Assembly (NCBI RefSeq): GCF_032118995.1 | Contig: NC_092659.1 | Coordinates: forward strand, 14,502,177 to 14,566,176 | Origin: Asterias amurensis | Taxonomy: Eukaryota > Echinodermata > Asteroidea > Forcipulatida > Asteriidae | DNA length: 64,000 bases | Direction: 5' to 3' | Part shown: positions 46,000 to 56,489 of the stretch, piece by piece | How positions within the stretch are numbered: the stretch's first letter is position 1 | How the letters are laid out: every line of letters starts with the position of its first letter | Program-made: the position numbers and the translations under genes | Notes under the pieces: generated by a model | What the model was told of the DNA's origin: nothing | The model's database searches: none | Seen by the model: the letters and a program-made list of their open reading frames with translations, nothing else

Positions 46000-46255
46000 T
46001 AAAATAGCGTGATAGGCCCTACCCTGGTGAAGAGAAGATTAGAATCAGTAGGAACCAACGGAAACCATGGAGAGTGTATCCAGGTTTGCGTGTTTGTGTT
46101 TTGAACCTCTGTTTGAAATTAAAGACGCCTCGCCCTGAAGTTAGCGGAGATAATTTCGTTTTTGAAAAGTTAGAGTGTGGTTAGATGACTTTGGTATAGG
46201 CTATGGAAGATTGAAGTTTTGTTTGTATGTAAAACTCCCCAAAAGGATGTGTTTA
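46000..46255 (+). repeat. Segment duplicated at 58258-58480
   Basis: GAACCAACGGAAACCATGGA, GTTTGCGTGTTTGTGTTTTG, AAAGACGCCTCGCCCTGAAG and TTAGCGGAGATAATTTCG are shared in the same order with 58270-58480. It lies 1.2 kb upstream of gene copy A, and the partner lies 2 kb upstream of copy B, so it probably belongs to the same tandem duplication. Confidence 0.75.
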
Positions 46256-46261
46256 CAAAGT

Positions 46262-46640
46262 GAAAGTGTCGTGGCCGAGCGGTTAAGAGCACCGAATTCA
46301 AAGTGTTCTAACCAGCCGTGACACTTGTGTCCTTAAGCAAGACACTCAACCATTGCTTCGTCCTTCGGATGGGACGTAAAGCCGTTGGTCCCATGTGTTG
46401 TGTAACGCATGTAAAAGAAGCCAGTGCACTTATCGAAAAGGGAAGGGGTTCTCCCCGGTGTTCCTGGCTGTGGCTGTATGCGCCGTAGCACCTTGTATAT
46501 CCTTATGAGGTGCTACATAATTGGGTCTCAAAATTCATCACTTCAATAACCCATCTTTCTGAAAGTTTGTATAACTCAGCACCGCATGTTTGGTAGATAC
46601 GTGCGCTATAAAGACTTCGATACTATCAGAAGTGGCATCA
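46262..46640 (+). mobile_element. tRNA-derived SINE
   Basis: GTGTCGTGGCCGAGCGGTTA (A box), a degenerate B region CTAACCAGCCGTGACAC, CTTAAGCAAGACACTCAACC, TGTGTTGTGTAACGCATG and the tail GCGCTATAAAGACTTCGATA. Confidence 0.8.
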
Positions 46641-47156
46641 TCACCATCGTGATCACTTTATATTTAGGCTGTGTTAATCCAGTGTACGTAAGATAGCCCG
46701 CTTCACGTAAATGCTATGGATTTTCTTTCTACTTTTTCAGTTCTGGTCCATGCTGTTCATGCATGTGATTTCATCCCTCCATCTTCTTTGTCTACCTCTT
46801 TTCCTTTTCCCTGTTCTTGGTTGCCTTTGGGGTGTGGGAAGGGAGTTGAGGGTAGTCGACTGGGCCTATTCAGTTTTATTTTGAAAATGAACATCAATTT
46901 TTGCAAAAGATAGATATACCCACCTTTAGCATAACTGGAAGCAGGAAGACAGAAAGTTCACTGTGCTTTTTAGTTGGCACGAACCCGGATCTCAAGGGGT
47001 TAAGAAAACGGCCCCCATGCGTGACAAGCAGTAAGTGGTATCTGAAACTGCTATTTATAAATATAAGGGTTTTTGTGGGAAAAGAAACTTTTACTGTGAA
47101 ATAAAAACAAATTTGCTCAATTGTGTTTGCACTACTAAAAAATAGTCTTGAAAGTG

Positions 47157-47165
47157 TATATAAAG
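47157..47165 (+). promoter_or_regulatory. TATA box of gene copy A
   Basis: TATATAAAG lies 130 bases before the ATG. The same box at the same relative place precedes copy B, and the 5' leaders share GTGAGCTGTC, TTCCCCTGATT/TTCCCTGATT and GGTTGTTCGATCATC. Confidence 0.75.
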
Positions 47166-47286
47166 AGGCTCAGGGGGCTCGCCCAGGCACTGTTTTGACC
47201 GTGAGCTGTCGCGCTTGAAACCGTTTTCAGTCATTGTCGCGAGAGAGATTCCCCTGATTTCGTCGGTTGTTCGATCATCTTCTGCC

Positions 47287-50200
47287 ATGCCTCTACGCAT
47301 ACTAGCAATCTTGACAGTACTGACACTGGTGTTGACCAGCTGGGTGAGTGTTTGTAAGAGAATTATTTGAGACACATTGATTATGAAGCCCCACTTGAGC
47401 CTTCTGACTATATAGTAGTGCGACCAAAAGACACTAAGTTGCGGCCTTAAAGGAAGTTAACGAAAGTTGCGGCCGAAAAAGATAGTAAGTTGCGACCGTA
47501 AAAAGATAGTAAGTTGCGACCGTAAAAAGACAGAAAGTTGCGGCCGTAAAAAGACAGAAAGTTGCGGCCGTAAAACGATGGTAAGTTGCGACCGTCAAAA
47601 TATAGAAAGTTGTGGTGGAAAAAAGATAGTAAGTTGCGGTCGTTAAGAAGATAGTAAAACGCGGACGTAAAATGATGGAAATCTGTTGCCGTAAAAAGAT
47701 AGAAAGTTGCGGCCGTAAAAAGATAGAAAAGCTGCGGCCCTAAACCGACAGAAAATTGCGGCCGTAAAAAGATAGAAAGTTGTGGCGGAAAACAGATAGT
47801 AAGTTGCGGTCGTAAGAAGTCTGTTGCGACCGTAAAAAGGTATAGGTTTTCTCGGTCAGATCCGAAAAATGAGCAGCCAATATCATGTTCATGCGTTCTC
47901 CAGTTGTTACTGCGTTTCAAATTCAGAATTCGGCCATTTAATTTAATTTTGAATCTAGTCAAATGCATTTAGCACTCTGTTCAATTTAGCGTATCGTCAT
48001 TCTTTTTCGTGACACACACGCCTCAACAAGCGTCTGTGAATTGGAATGCTGCTTTGATGAATTGTTAAATTGAACGATTATTTTGTTAAATCGAATGACA
48101 CAACATCACATTTGACTAATCATAAAACGAAATCGAATGACTCTTTTCAGTAGCATTCGATTTCGCGCGAAATAGAATAGCTTGGTGGTTTAATTGGCTG
48201 TTCATTTGCCGAAATTGACCGAGAAAACCTATATAGTAAGTTGCGACCCTAAACAAGTAGTAAGTTGCGGCCGTACACAGATAGAAAGTTGCGACCTTAA
48301 AAGCATGGAGAAAGAAAATAGTAAAAGATAGACATTTGCGGACGTAAAAGGATAGAAGTCTGCGGCCGTAAAAAGATAGAAAGTTGTGACGGCAAAAAGA
48401 AAATAAGTTGCGGTCGTAAGAAAATATAGGTTTTCTCCGTAAAATTCGGTTAAATGAGCAGTCAATTTTATTTTCATGCGTTCGAATTAAAGCTATTTTG
48501 CCTCTCCAGTTGTTACTGCGTTTCAAATTCAGAATTTGGCCATTCAATTTCGTTTTGAGATCGAGTCAAATTCCTTTAGCACTCTGTTCAATTTAGTGTA
48601 TCGTCATTCTTTTCCGAGACACACACGCCCCAAGAAGCGACTGCGAATTTGAATGCTGCTTTGTGAATTGTTAACTTGAATGATTATTTTGTTAAATCGA
48701 ATGACGCAACATTACATTTGACTAATAAAACGAAATCGAATGACCCTTTTCAGTAGAGTGCGATTTCGCGCGAAATAGAAGCTTGATGGTTAAATTGGCT
48801 GCTCATTTTCCGAAATTGGCCGAACAAAACCTATAGTTAGTTGCGACCGTAAAAAGATATAGTAAGTTGCGACCGTAAAAAGTAGAAAGTTGCGGCCGTA
48901 AACAGATAGAAAGTTGCGACCTTAAAAGCATGGAGGAAGAAAATAGTAAAAGATAGACATTTGCCGCCGTAAAAAGATAGTAAGTTGCGACCGTAAAAAG
49001 ATAGTAAGTTGCGACCGTAAAAAGACAGAAAGTTGCGACCGTAAAAAGATAGAAAGTTGCAGCCGTAAAAAGATAGAAAGTTGTGGCGGGAAACAGATAG
49101 TATAGACCTAAGTTGCGGTCGTAAGAAGTTGCGACCGTAAAAAAGTAGTATGTTGCGGCCGTAAACAGATAGAAAGTTGCGACCTTAAAAGCATGGAGGA
49201 AGAAAATAGTAAAAGATAGACATTTGCGGACGTAAAAGGAAAGAACCTGCGGCCGTAAAAAGATATAATGTCGCGGCCGTCAAAAGATAGAAAGTTGTGG
49301 CGGAGAAAAATTATAGCAAGTTGCGGTCGTAAGAAGATAATAAGTTGCGACCGTAAAAAGATAGAAAGCTGCGCGGCCGTAAAAAGATAGAAAGTTGCAG
49401 CCGTCAAAAAGATAGAAACCTGCGGTCGTAAGAGGATAGAAAGTTAAGACCGTAAAGATAGATAGAAAGCTGCGGCCGTAAAAAGATACCAAGTTGCGGC
49501 CATAAAGAGACACTAAATTGCGGCCGTAAAAAGATGCCAAGTTGCGGCCGTAGAAAGATGGCGGCAAAGATAACAATTAGTTGCCGATGCCGCCATTTGA
49601 TACATACTGAATACTAATGTAAGGTAAGAAGTGGCGACCGTAAGTTATACTAAAGCTGTGGCCCTTAGATGCAAAGTGCCGGCCACAAGTTGCAATCTTA
49701 AAGGACACTATTGGTAATTGTCAAAGACCAGTCTTCGCACTTGGTGTATCTCAACATATGCATAAAATAACAAACTTGTGGAAATTTGAGCTCGATATTG
49801 GTCGTAGAAGTTGCGAGATAATGATGGAAGAAAAACACCCGTGACACACGAAGTTGTGTGCTTTCAGAAGCTTGATTTCGAGATCTCAAAATCTAATTCT
49901 GAGGTCTCGAAATAAAATTCGTGGAAAATTACTTCTTTCTCTAAAAGTAAGGTACTTCAGAGGGAGCCGTTTCTCACATTGTTGTATAATATCAACAGCT
50001 CTCCATCACTCGTTACCAAGTAAGGTTTTATAATAATAACCATTTTGAGTAATTACCATTAGTGTCTTTTTTACCATCACTGCCTTTAAACGGTATGATG
50101 TAATGACCTTTTAGATTAATGTCAATTATTGAGATATAAGTATAATGCATTTTGTGAAACGTTTCACTTCGAATAACTGCGATTATGGAAAAAGATATCA

Positions 50201-52752
50201 CTTGTCCCCCAACAATTTAACCTGAGAAGCGTTACTGACAGTAACGCTTCTCAGATTGTGCAAGCCCTAACAGATTATCTGCTGGGACCTAACTTATTAA
50301 ATCCCGGTGACACGTTGCCTCGCATTATTTGGCGCTTTGGGCTATAAAACGCTTTTGTAATGAAATAAATACAACTGGAAAGATGTTTGAAAAGTACAAT
50401 CATGTATTATGATCCATTCAAAGTTCTTCGCAGTGCATGTGTTCCCCTTAACTTCGTAAAACTAACGGCCTGCCATTTTGCAGAACCAAACTTTTGACTC
50501 CACGAAAGGGCATGACTGTGTTATGCGAAGTGAAAGAAAACCACAATATTTTGTGGGTATTGGATAAATCAATAAATTTTTCCACTATTAAGGCATCCTG
50601 CAAACCACCATTCATAAATACCTCAGACAGTTTCGCTATTCCTATTTGTGGAGAGCGCGTCACGTGGGTCGTGTATAAACCTTTGTTTTTGACCAGTAAA
50701 CAGTGTTGAAACATGTGCGTGACACGCGAGCTTGCACCTGTTCTTATAAGACAGTTTCTTCATTCCTATTGGTCGAGAGCAACGGCTGAAACAGTTGTGC
50801 CACATCACGCGATACGCGCGACGCGCACAGCATTCCCTTGTAAGGAGTTGTTTACCCGAGGGCGGCGGAGGGCTTTACCATTTCATAGCTGGAGGGGTGT
50901 TGTGTTGAAAGAAATCAGTGAACAATTATAATTTTTGCATTTATTTTACTTTTTGACCAAAAAGTTTCGATGTTTTTGACCAAAAAGGTATTTTTGAATG
51001 GGAATCAAAGTGTGTTGAATCGGTTTTCAACTAGTGGTTTAAACCCGCAAAGGCCTGGTTCTTGATAATTTACCTCGACTTCGTCTCGGTAAAATTATCA
51101 AGAACCAGGCCTCGTTGGGATTAAACCACTAGTTGAAAACCTCTTCACCACACATTGATTCCCTTATTAATTTCATAACATACGCTTTTTATTATAGCCT
51201 AAACCAGGAACATCTCCCGTTATCCTTCGCAATGGCAGGAAACCGATTAAACTTGCGCAACCATTATTTTTCTTTGACATACCTTTTTGCTCATTATGAT
51301 GTTGCCTTCACTGGTACTGCTGTTAACCCGTCACGTCGTTCCTTCAGACACACGACGTCATTTTATAAGGTGTTTATTCGCAACTAGAGGACGGACTTTA
51401 TAACTGTTGTAATGCCGTGCTCCCATTGGCAAATACTCTACTCGGCTTTGGGCGTGAATTGCTACGTTTGTGCTGCTTGGCGAAAATACAGCCGCCATCT
51501 TGAAACAAATAATGTGAGATAACAGTTTTGAAAACACTTTTGAAATAATGGACAACTGTAAAACAAAAACAAAAAAACAAAAAAGGAAGACCACATTGCG
51601 AAATGGCCACCGTCTTACTATCATGCCCACCATCTTGCAATAAGAGACTTTGGAACGCTAGGTGGCAGCAGACTTACCAGGTAAATGTCCATTGTTCACG
51701 TAGTTCTGAGCATGCGCACATAACCGAGAACAATGGATTCTGCTGCCACCAAGCGTCCCGAAAGACCCCTATTGAGATACCTTAACAAATTTTAAAGAGT
51801 GTTAATGATATACTTTGTCACAGGTTGGGACGGCAGAAGCGGTGGATAACTATTATGTCGCCCAAAAAGCAAAGGAATACGCAGCTCAAGGCAGCACTAG
51901 ATGGACATTTGAAGCGTATCACCCATATGGTGGGAGAAACACGGACAAATGCAACCTCTTTGTTGCAGATGTGCTTGAAGAGATGGGGAAAAAGGTCCCG
52001 CATAGGTAAGACATGGACCACTCAGCACCACTCTGCCTAGACTTGATTCAAGTCCCATTCTCGTGTGAGAGGTCCCTAAGCATATACCCAAACTTACTAT
52101 AAATAAAAACAACACGTAGCATACACAGTACAGTGCGCGCTCGCCGTCAAAATGTGGTCCCGAGAATGGGATTTGACGAGGTCGTTTCTTACTCTGCACG
52201 TTGTTATTGGAAAATCTCCCCAAATGGGGAGATGTACAAAACCAATGGGAGCGTGGAAGCGCTGCCCGCTGGTAAAATATTCATTATACTCTGTGACATC
52301 ACAGAGTGGAAGACAGTGGGGCGGGTAAACTCATTAGCAGGCAAGGGGGTGTCGGTGTCATAAGTCGTTTTATTGCACTTCCCAAAATTAAACTTGACCA
52401 AGATGGAGGCAGCATGATAAAGGTTTAAACTATTAGCCCGACTTATTTTGTGCTTCCGTTTCCATCTTCTTATCAATTCAGATGGTGGGGGATGGCTGGC
52501 CCTATCGGTGCAGGGGAGTGGGGCAACCCACATTCATCTTACTTGACAAGCGCATGGTGCTGGAAGAATACATTAACTCCGAATGAAGGTAACGTCGTCG
52601 GAGACGGGAGACACGTCGGGATCATGACCGGATTGAGACAAACAACCAGTGCCGGAGCGAATGGACTCGTGACCAACGACTGGGGTTTTCGTGCATTTGG
52701 ACCTGGAAGCCGTGATTCTGTAACCTTCTGGGCAAGCGTTTGTTCTTTTTGA
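47287..52752 (+). CDS. Secreted NlpC/P60-like (papain-fold) protein, copy A, catalytic residues present; 3 exons
   Basis: Exons 47287-47343, 51824-52005 and 52482-52752 (stop TGA) give 169 residues. Junctions are TGG|GTGAGT, CACAG|GTT, AG|GTAAG and TTCAG|A, with matching phases 0 and 2. Exon 1 is a signal peptide (RILAILTVLTLVL, residues 4-16). The mature part has a helix then TDKCNLFVADVLEE, with C62 at the N-end of a helix as the probable nucleophile; EWGNP (92-96); RHVGIMTG, with H124 as the probable general base; and NDWGFR (145-150), with N145 as the possible third residue. The order KCN-x-FV, then GHVGI-like, then NDWGFR is that of bacterial NlpC/P60-type cell-wall amidases and peptidases, including interbacterial effector domains. 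A role as a secreted, perhaps antibacterial, peptidoglycan hydrolase is inferred. Intron 1 (4.5 kb) holds a 22-bp satellite. The stop lies exactly where a dispersed repeat begins. Confidence 0.8.
47846..48232. mobile_element. AGGTTTTCTCGGTCA MITE inside the satellite, first copy
   Basis: Left AGGTTTTCTCGGTCAGATCC, right AATTGACCGAGAAAACCT, with TAT/TA at both borders. The interior includes GTTGTTACTGCGTTTCAAAT, CACTCTGTTCAATTTAG and ACGAAATCGAATGAC. Confidence 0.88.
48425..48833. mobile_element. AGGTTTTCTC MITE inside the satellite, second copy
   Basis: It has the same interior order as 47846-48232. The ends AGGTTTTCTCCGTAAAATTC and GGCCGAACAAAACCT are more diverged. Because satellite units flank both copies, one copy may have arisen by amplification together with the array. 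Confidence 0.85.
49703..50084 (-). mobile_element. TTAA-flanked 380-bp MITE
   Basis: TTAA-AGGACACTATTGGTAATTGT at the left (a few end bases lost). The right end has a small insertion: ACCATTAGTGTCTTTTTTAC then CATCACTGCCT-TTAA. Confidence 0.85.
50222..50254. repeat. Perfect 16-bp inverted repeat with a 1-base centre
   Basis: CTGAGAAGCGTTACTG, a single A, then its exact complement. It stands alone in intron 1 of copy A. Confidence 0.95.
50310..50940. other. Intron 1 stretch of copy A, diverged repeat only
   Basis: GGTGACACGTTGCCTC and GCGCTTTGGGCTATAAAACG echo the AGGAACACGTTGCC foldback family, without the second arm. Inner phrases TTTGTGGAGAGCGCGTCACG and CTATTGGTCGAGAGCAACGG look like decayed internal duplications. 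No exon is found. Confidence 0.4.
51022..51141. repeat. Long near-perfect inverted repeat, 120 bp
   Basis: GGTTTTCAACTAGTGGTTTA, AGGCCTGGTTCTTGATAATT and TACC, with the complementary arm from GGTAAAATTATCAAGAACCA to CACTAGTTGAAAACC. The loop is around TCGACTTCGTCTC. Confidence 0.92.
51643..51772. mobile_element. GAGACTTTGGAACGCTAGG inverted-repeat element
   Basis: Left AGAGACTTTGGAACGCTAGG followed by TGGCAGCAGA. The right arm has CTGCTGCCACCAAGCGTCCC then GAAAGACCCCT. Inner TCCATTGTTCACGTAGTTCT faces GAGAACAATGGA. It lies 50 bp before exon 2. Fragments are at 34198 and 62900-62960. Confidence 0.82.
52035..52183. mobile_element. AGACTTGATTCAAGTCCC MITE in intron 2 of copy A
   Basis: Left AGACTTGATTCAAGTCCCAT and TCTCG, right CGAGAATGGGATTTGAC. 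Inner GAGAGGTCCCTAAGCA, AACAACACGTAGCAT and GTGCGCGCTCGCCGTCAAAA recur at 52752-52835 and 58550-58640. Confidence 0.82.
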
Positions 52753-53100
52753 GAGGTCCCTAAGCAAGTCACCCCAACTTTACTATAAAACAACACGTAG
52801 CATGCTATACAGTACGGTGCGCGCTAGCCGTCAAAATGTCAACTTACTTGGGAACGAGCAATGTGGAGCAGTTGGTAGTACAACACATTGTGAGAAACAA
52901 CTCCCTCTGAAGTAAGTCAGTTTTCGAGAAAGAATTAATTTTCCACGAATTTGGTTTCATGACCTCAGAATTAGATTTTGAGGTCTCGAAATCAAGCATC
53001 TGAAAGCACACAACTTCGTGTGACAAGGGTTTCTATTATTATCTCGCAACTTCGACGACCGATTGAGTTCAAATGTTCACTGGTTTGTTTTCTTTGTGCA
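52752..53100 (+). repeat. 3' flank of copy A made of two repeat fragments
   Basis: Positions 52752-52835 are the inner part of the AGACTTGATTCAAGTCCC MITE (GAGAGGTCCCTAAGCAAG ... GCGCGCTAGCCGTCAAAATG). Positions 52838-53100 are an interior piece of the TTAA 380-bp MITE, missing both ends. No native 3' UTR is recognisable. Confidence 0.75.
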
Positions 53101-53166
53101 TTTTTGAGTATGCTTAGTTTCCTTTAAATGAAAGGCATCTCTCATTTGTAATCAGTTAGTCATTCT

Positions 53167-53316
53167 TTGTGACATTAGACTTGTGAACAAGTCGTTAAAT
53201 CGGGGAGCCAGCAGTTCGCGCGAGAGCAATGATCTCGCGAGAGCACCGCCACAACTCGACTATATCACCGCGTGGGACCGATATAACGACTTGTCTACAA
53301 GTCTATTGTGACATTG
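53167..53316. repeat. Inverted-repeat element
   Basis: TGTGACATTAGACTTGTGAA with CAAGTCGTTA faces TAACGACTTGTCTACAAGTC followed by TATTGTGACAT. The interior has CTCGCGAGAGC. Confidence 0.82.
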
Positions 53317-53696
53317 GTTTTACCTGCTAGATATAGAAAAAAAATGTGAAGTTCACACGCTCTTTGTCACACTTATGTGTACATTAGTTTGGACAATCGA
53401 CGTAAGTAATTTAGTCTTGGTACAAGACGCTACTATCTCAAACTCGTAACGCAACGCGATAACCCGACAGAGGGCTTGAATCTTGATATTTTTTTGTTTA
53501 TATGTTAATATATGTTTAGAATGCCAATTGTTTTAATGTTGCGATTGTTGGTTTCTGTTTAAGATTTTTTAAGACAATACATGTGTATGCTGCTTTCGCA
53601 AGGTTGCTGATTAACAGTTTGTTGTTTTCACTTTTGTACGAGATAGTATACATAGCCAAAGCAAATGTTCGCCACTTTTATATGTTTGCCATTTTA

Positions 53697-54077
53697 AAGG
53701 TAGTGGGCACTATTGGTAATTACTCAAATTAATTATTAGCCCAAAACCTTTCTTGGTGACGAGTAATGGGGAGAGGTTGATAGTATAAAACATTGTGCGA
53801 AACGGCTCCCTCTGAAGTAATGTAGTTTTCGATAAAGAGGTAATTTTCCACGAACTTGATTTCGAGACCTCAGATTTAGAATTGAGGTCTCTAAATCAAG
53901 CATATGAAAGCACACAACTTCGTGTGACAAGGGTGTTTTTTCTTTCATTATTATCTCGCAACAACTTCGATGACCGGTTGAGCTCAAATTATTGCAGATT
54001 TGTTATGTTATGCATGTGTTGAGATACACCAAGTGAGAACACTGGTCTTTGACAATTACCAATACTGTCCAGTGTCT
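53697..54077 (+). mobile_element. TTAA-flanked 380-bp MITE abutting another TTAA element
   Basis: TTAA-AGGTAGTGGGCACTATTGG ... ACCAATACTGTCCAGTGTCT, then TTAA at 54078-54081, which is also the left target site of the next element. Confidence 0.9.
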
Positions 54078-54081
54078 TTAA

Positions 54082-54625
54082 AGTCACCTGGAAGTGGTAT
54101 TTTTTTAAAATAAAGCTTTTGTAACTATTATATGTGTTTTGATGAGTGGAATGTGAATAAACAGTTAACTAAGGTTTTAAAAAATCAGTTCTCATGTTAT
54201 TTACAAATTTAAGAGTAGACCCCGACCCGAGAGGGCGCTGTTCGTGACGTCAATCGAGGCAGACTTTGCCTGTAATGCGTAGAGTAAACACAATTGCAAA
54301 GTACATGTACGGACAAAGTCGTGAGTTTGTACTTTCTTTTTCCCGGCAATGCCGGCCAGGTGTAGTGCTGCTGAATGCAGAAAAACACTTTTTGAAATGT
54401 ACCAACTCAAGACTTGGACGTACATGTACTTTCCACGTGTGTTCACTATACGCATTGCAGGCAAAGTCTGCCTCGATTGACGTCACAAAAGGGGTAGGCG
54501 GAGTCAGCCCCTTAAACAACTTATATATTTTTTAAACATATAAATCGTGACAAACAATTACTAAAAAAATTGTTTTATTGTTCGTAAGCATATACTCTTA
54601 AAACAAATTATATTTCCAGGTGACT
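54082..54625. mobile_element. TTAA element, AGTCACCTGGAA family, with a nested inverted repeat
   Basis: AGTCACCTGGAAGTGGTATT at the left, TTTCCAGGTGACT then TTAA (54626-54629) at the right. The inner arms GTGACGTCAATCGAGGCAGA and TCTGCCTCGATTGACGTCAC form a second perfect inverted repeat. Confidence 0.9.
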
Positions 54626-55145
54626 TTAAATAAAATGCCACACAAACAAGTCAAAATCAGGCAAAATACGCAAAATTTATGAAGACCTTTAAACTCAATA
54701 AAATTAGCATGCACCCATCAAGCAGTATCCCCGATTGTGCTGCTTGGCCAAAATACAGCCGCAATGTTGAAAAATAAAGGGAGGTTAACAGTCTCGCACT
54801 TTAAAAATGTCCTTTTAAATTTTATAAAGACAACCGTAAAACGAAATGAAGATAATATTGCGAAATGGCAACCATTTTACTATCATGCCGACCATCTTGA
54901 AATTGAGAGACCTAAACTGACACTAAAGCCATTTTCACACGAAATTTAGCAAGGGTCCCTTGCTTAGTTTTAGCATGGTTGCGAAATATCACCTCGTGTG
55001 CAAGGACAGCAAATGTTCATTATACTGTCCGTAAAGGAAAGCAAATGTTTTCTTTGGGACCTTGGTCAGTCCAAACGTGTGTTATCCTTTCACAACGTGG
55101 AATTTGAAACAATTGTACAATTTGTAGTTTTCACAAACACGCTTA

Positions 55146-55526
55146 AAGGCACTGGACACTATTGGTAATTACTCAAAATAGTTATTGGAATATAACCTTA
55201 CTTGGTAACGAGTAATGGGGAGCTCTTGATAGTACAAAACACTGTGAGAAACAGCTCCCTCTGAAGTAATGTAGTTTTCGAGAAAGAAGTAAGTTTCCAC
55301 GAATTTGATTTGGGGGCTCAGATTTAGAATTTGAGGTCTCGAAATCAAGCATCTGAAAGCACACAACTTCGTGTGACAAGTGTGTTTTTCTTTCATTAGT
55401 ATCTCGCAACTTCGATGACCGATTGAGCTCAAACTTTCACAGGTTTGTTATTTTATGCATATGTATGTTGAGATACAGCAAGTGAGAAGACTGGTCTTGG
55501 ACAATTACCAATAGTGTCCAGTGTCT
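55146..55526 (+). mobile_element. TTAA-flanked 380-bp MITE, nested
   Basis: TTAA-AGGCACTGGACACTATTGG ... ACCAATAGTGTCCAGTGTCT. The right TTAA (55527-55530) is shared with the following element. Confidence 0.92.
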
Positions 55527-55530
55527 TTAA

Positions 55531-55894
55531 AGCCATTATACACTTTCGGTAAACAGTATTGTCCAAGTCCCACACTTCGTGTATCACAACTTACATATAA
55601 GATAACAATCCTGTGGAAATTTAGGCTGAATCGGACATCGGAGTCGGGAGAAAATAACGGGAAAACCCACTCCTGTTTTCGCGCGTTTCGCCGTGTCATG
55701 ACATGTGTTTATAACAAATCCGTAATTCTCGTTAACGAGAATTTATATTGTTTTACCGTTTTCTCAAAAAGTAAAGCATTTCATGGACTAATATTTCAAG
55801 AGATGTCTTTCACCATTACCTTCTGTAAACCCTGTAAATTATTTGTAAATCTGTGAACCCTTTTTTTTTTCTGTACCGAAAGGGTCCAATGGCT
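55531..55894. mobile_element. AGCCATTATACACTTTCGG TTAA element, nested
   Basis: AGCCATTATACACTTTCGG at the left, AAGGGTCCAATGGCT with TTAA (55895-55898) at the right. Its interior matches 18545 and 39090. Confidence 0.9.
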
Positions 55895-56489
55895 TTAAAC
55901 TAAGCAAGGGACCCCAGTTAAATTGCTGTCGTGTGAAAAGGGCACTAGTCCCTTTTCGAAACCACGTTTATAGCCTTGGACTCCAGCTTGGGATCCGTCC
56001 TTCAGATTGAAGTCCCTTATAATATGGAAAGCGCACGTCTTTAAGTAACTGGTTGGAGCCATATGACCAAAATAAGAAGCCCTTTGTGATGAGTTTCATG
56101 CTTTTATAAGAGGCATGAGGTTTCCACAATGCTAAAGTCTGGACCATACGGAGTGAAAGGAGCACTTAATGGCGTACATTTGTGCTCGATACGGCAATTT
56201 ATGATTTTTGGCAATTTTAGATTGTGATTGAAAAAAAAAACACCCTGTTGTTTCAATTATTTCCAAACTATAGCTCCTTTTAAAACCGCAGCATTGGCTC
56301 ATGCTTCATATAGGCTCCGTCGGTAATTATTTAGAAAAACGCGCCCTTTCAGGTATAAGGGGCTTTAAAAGGGCAGACGGGGCTTAAGAGCCAACGCTTA
56401 AAGGCATATGCTGGTGGAAGACTCATATCAGGACCCAGACTTTGACCCATTATATCGTTTCGATGTTATACATATAATTTACAAAAAAT

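Larger units (their letters stand above)
47437..49560 (+). repeat. Intronic 22-bp satellite AAGTTGCGGCCGTAAAAAGA, three blocks
   Basis: Blocks are 47437-47845, 48233-48425 and 48834-49560. Units run 20-24 bp with the core GTTGCGGCCGTAAAAAGATA and variants GCGACCGT and GTGGCGG. Two inverted-repeat elements separate the blocks. Block edges repeat a larger phrase (AAAGCATGGAG plus GAAAATAGTAAAAGATAG), so pieces were amplified at a second level too. The same satellite occurs in intron 1 of copy B. Confidence 0.93.
54923..55945. mobile_element. TTTTCACACGAAATTTAGCAA element carrying two nested TTAA elements
   Basis: Left CCATTTTCACACGAAATTTA and GCAAGGGTCCCTTGCTTAG; right ACTAAGCAAGGGACCCC and GTCGTGTGAAAAGGGCACTA. 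The nested pair occupies 55146-55894. Confidence 0.75.

Noticed and set aside
46262-46345. Functional tRNA-Ser or tRNA-Leu gene
   Set aside because: The A box is good but the rest does not fold as a tRNA, and the same sequence with a 3' body recurs at 26070-26262, so it is a SINE.
47447-49576. Several minus-strand open frames rich in FYGRNLLS-type repeats
   Set aside because: They are translations of the 22-bp satellite in various frames and lie inside an intron on the other strand.
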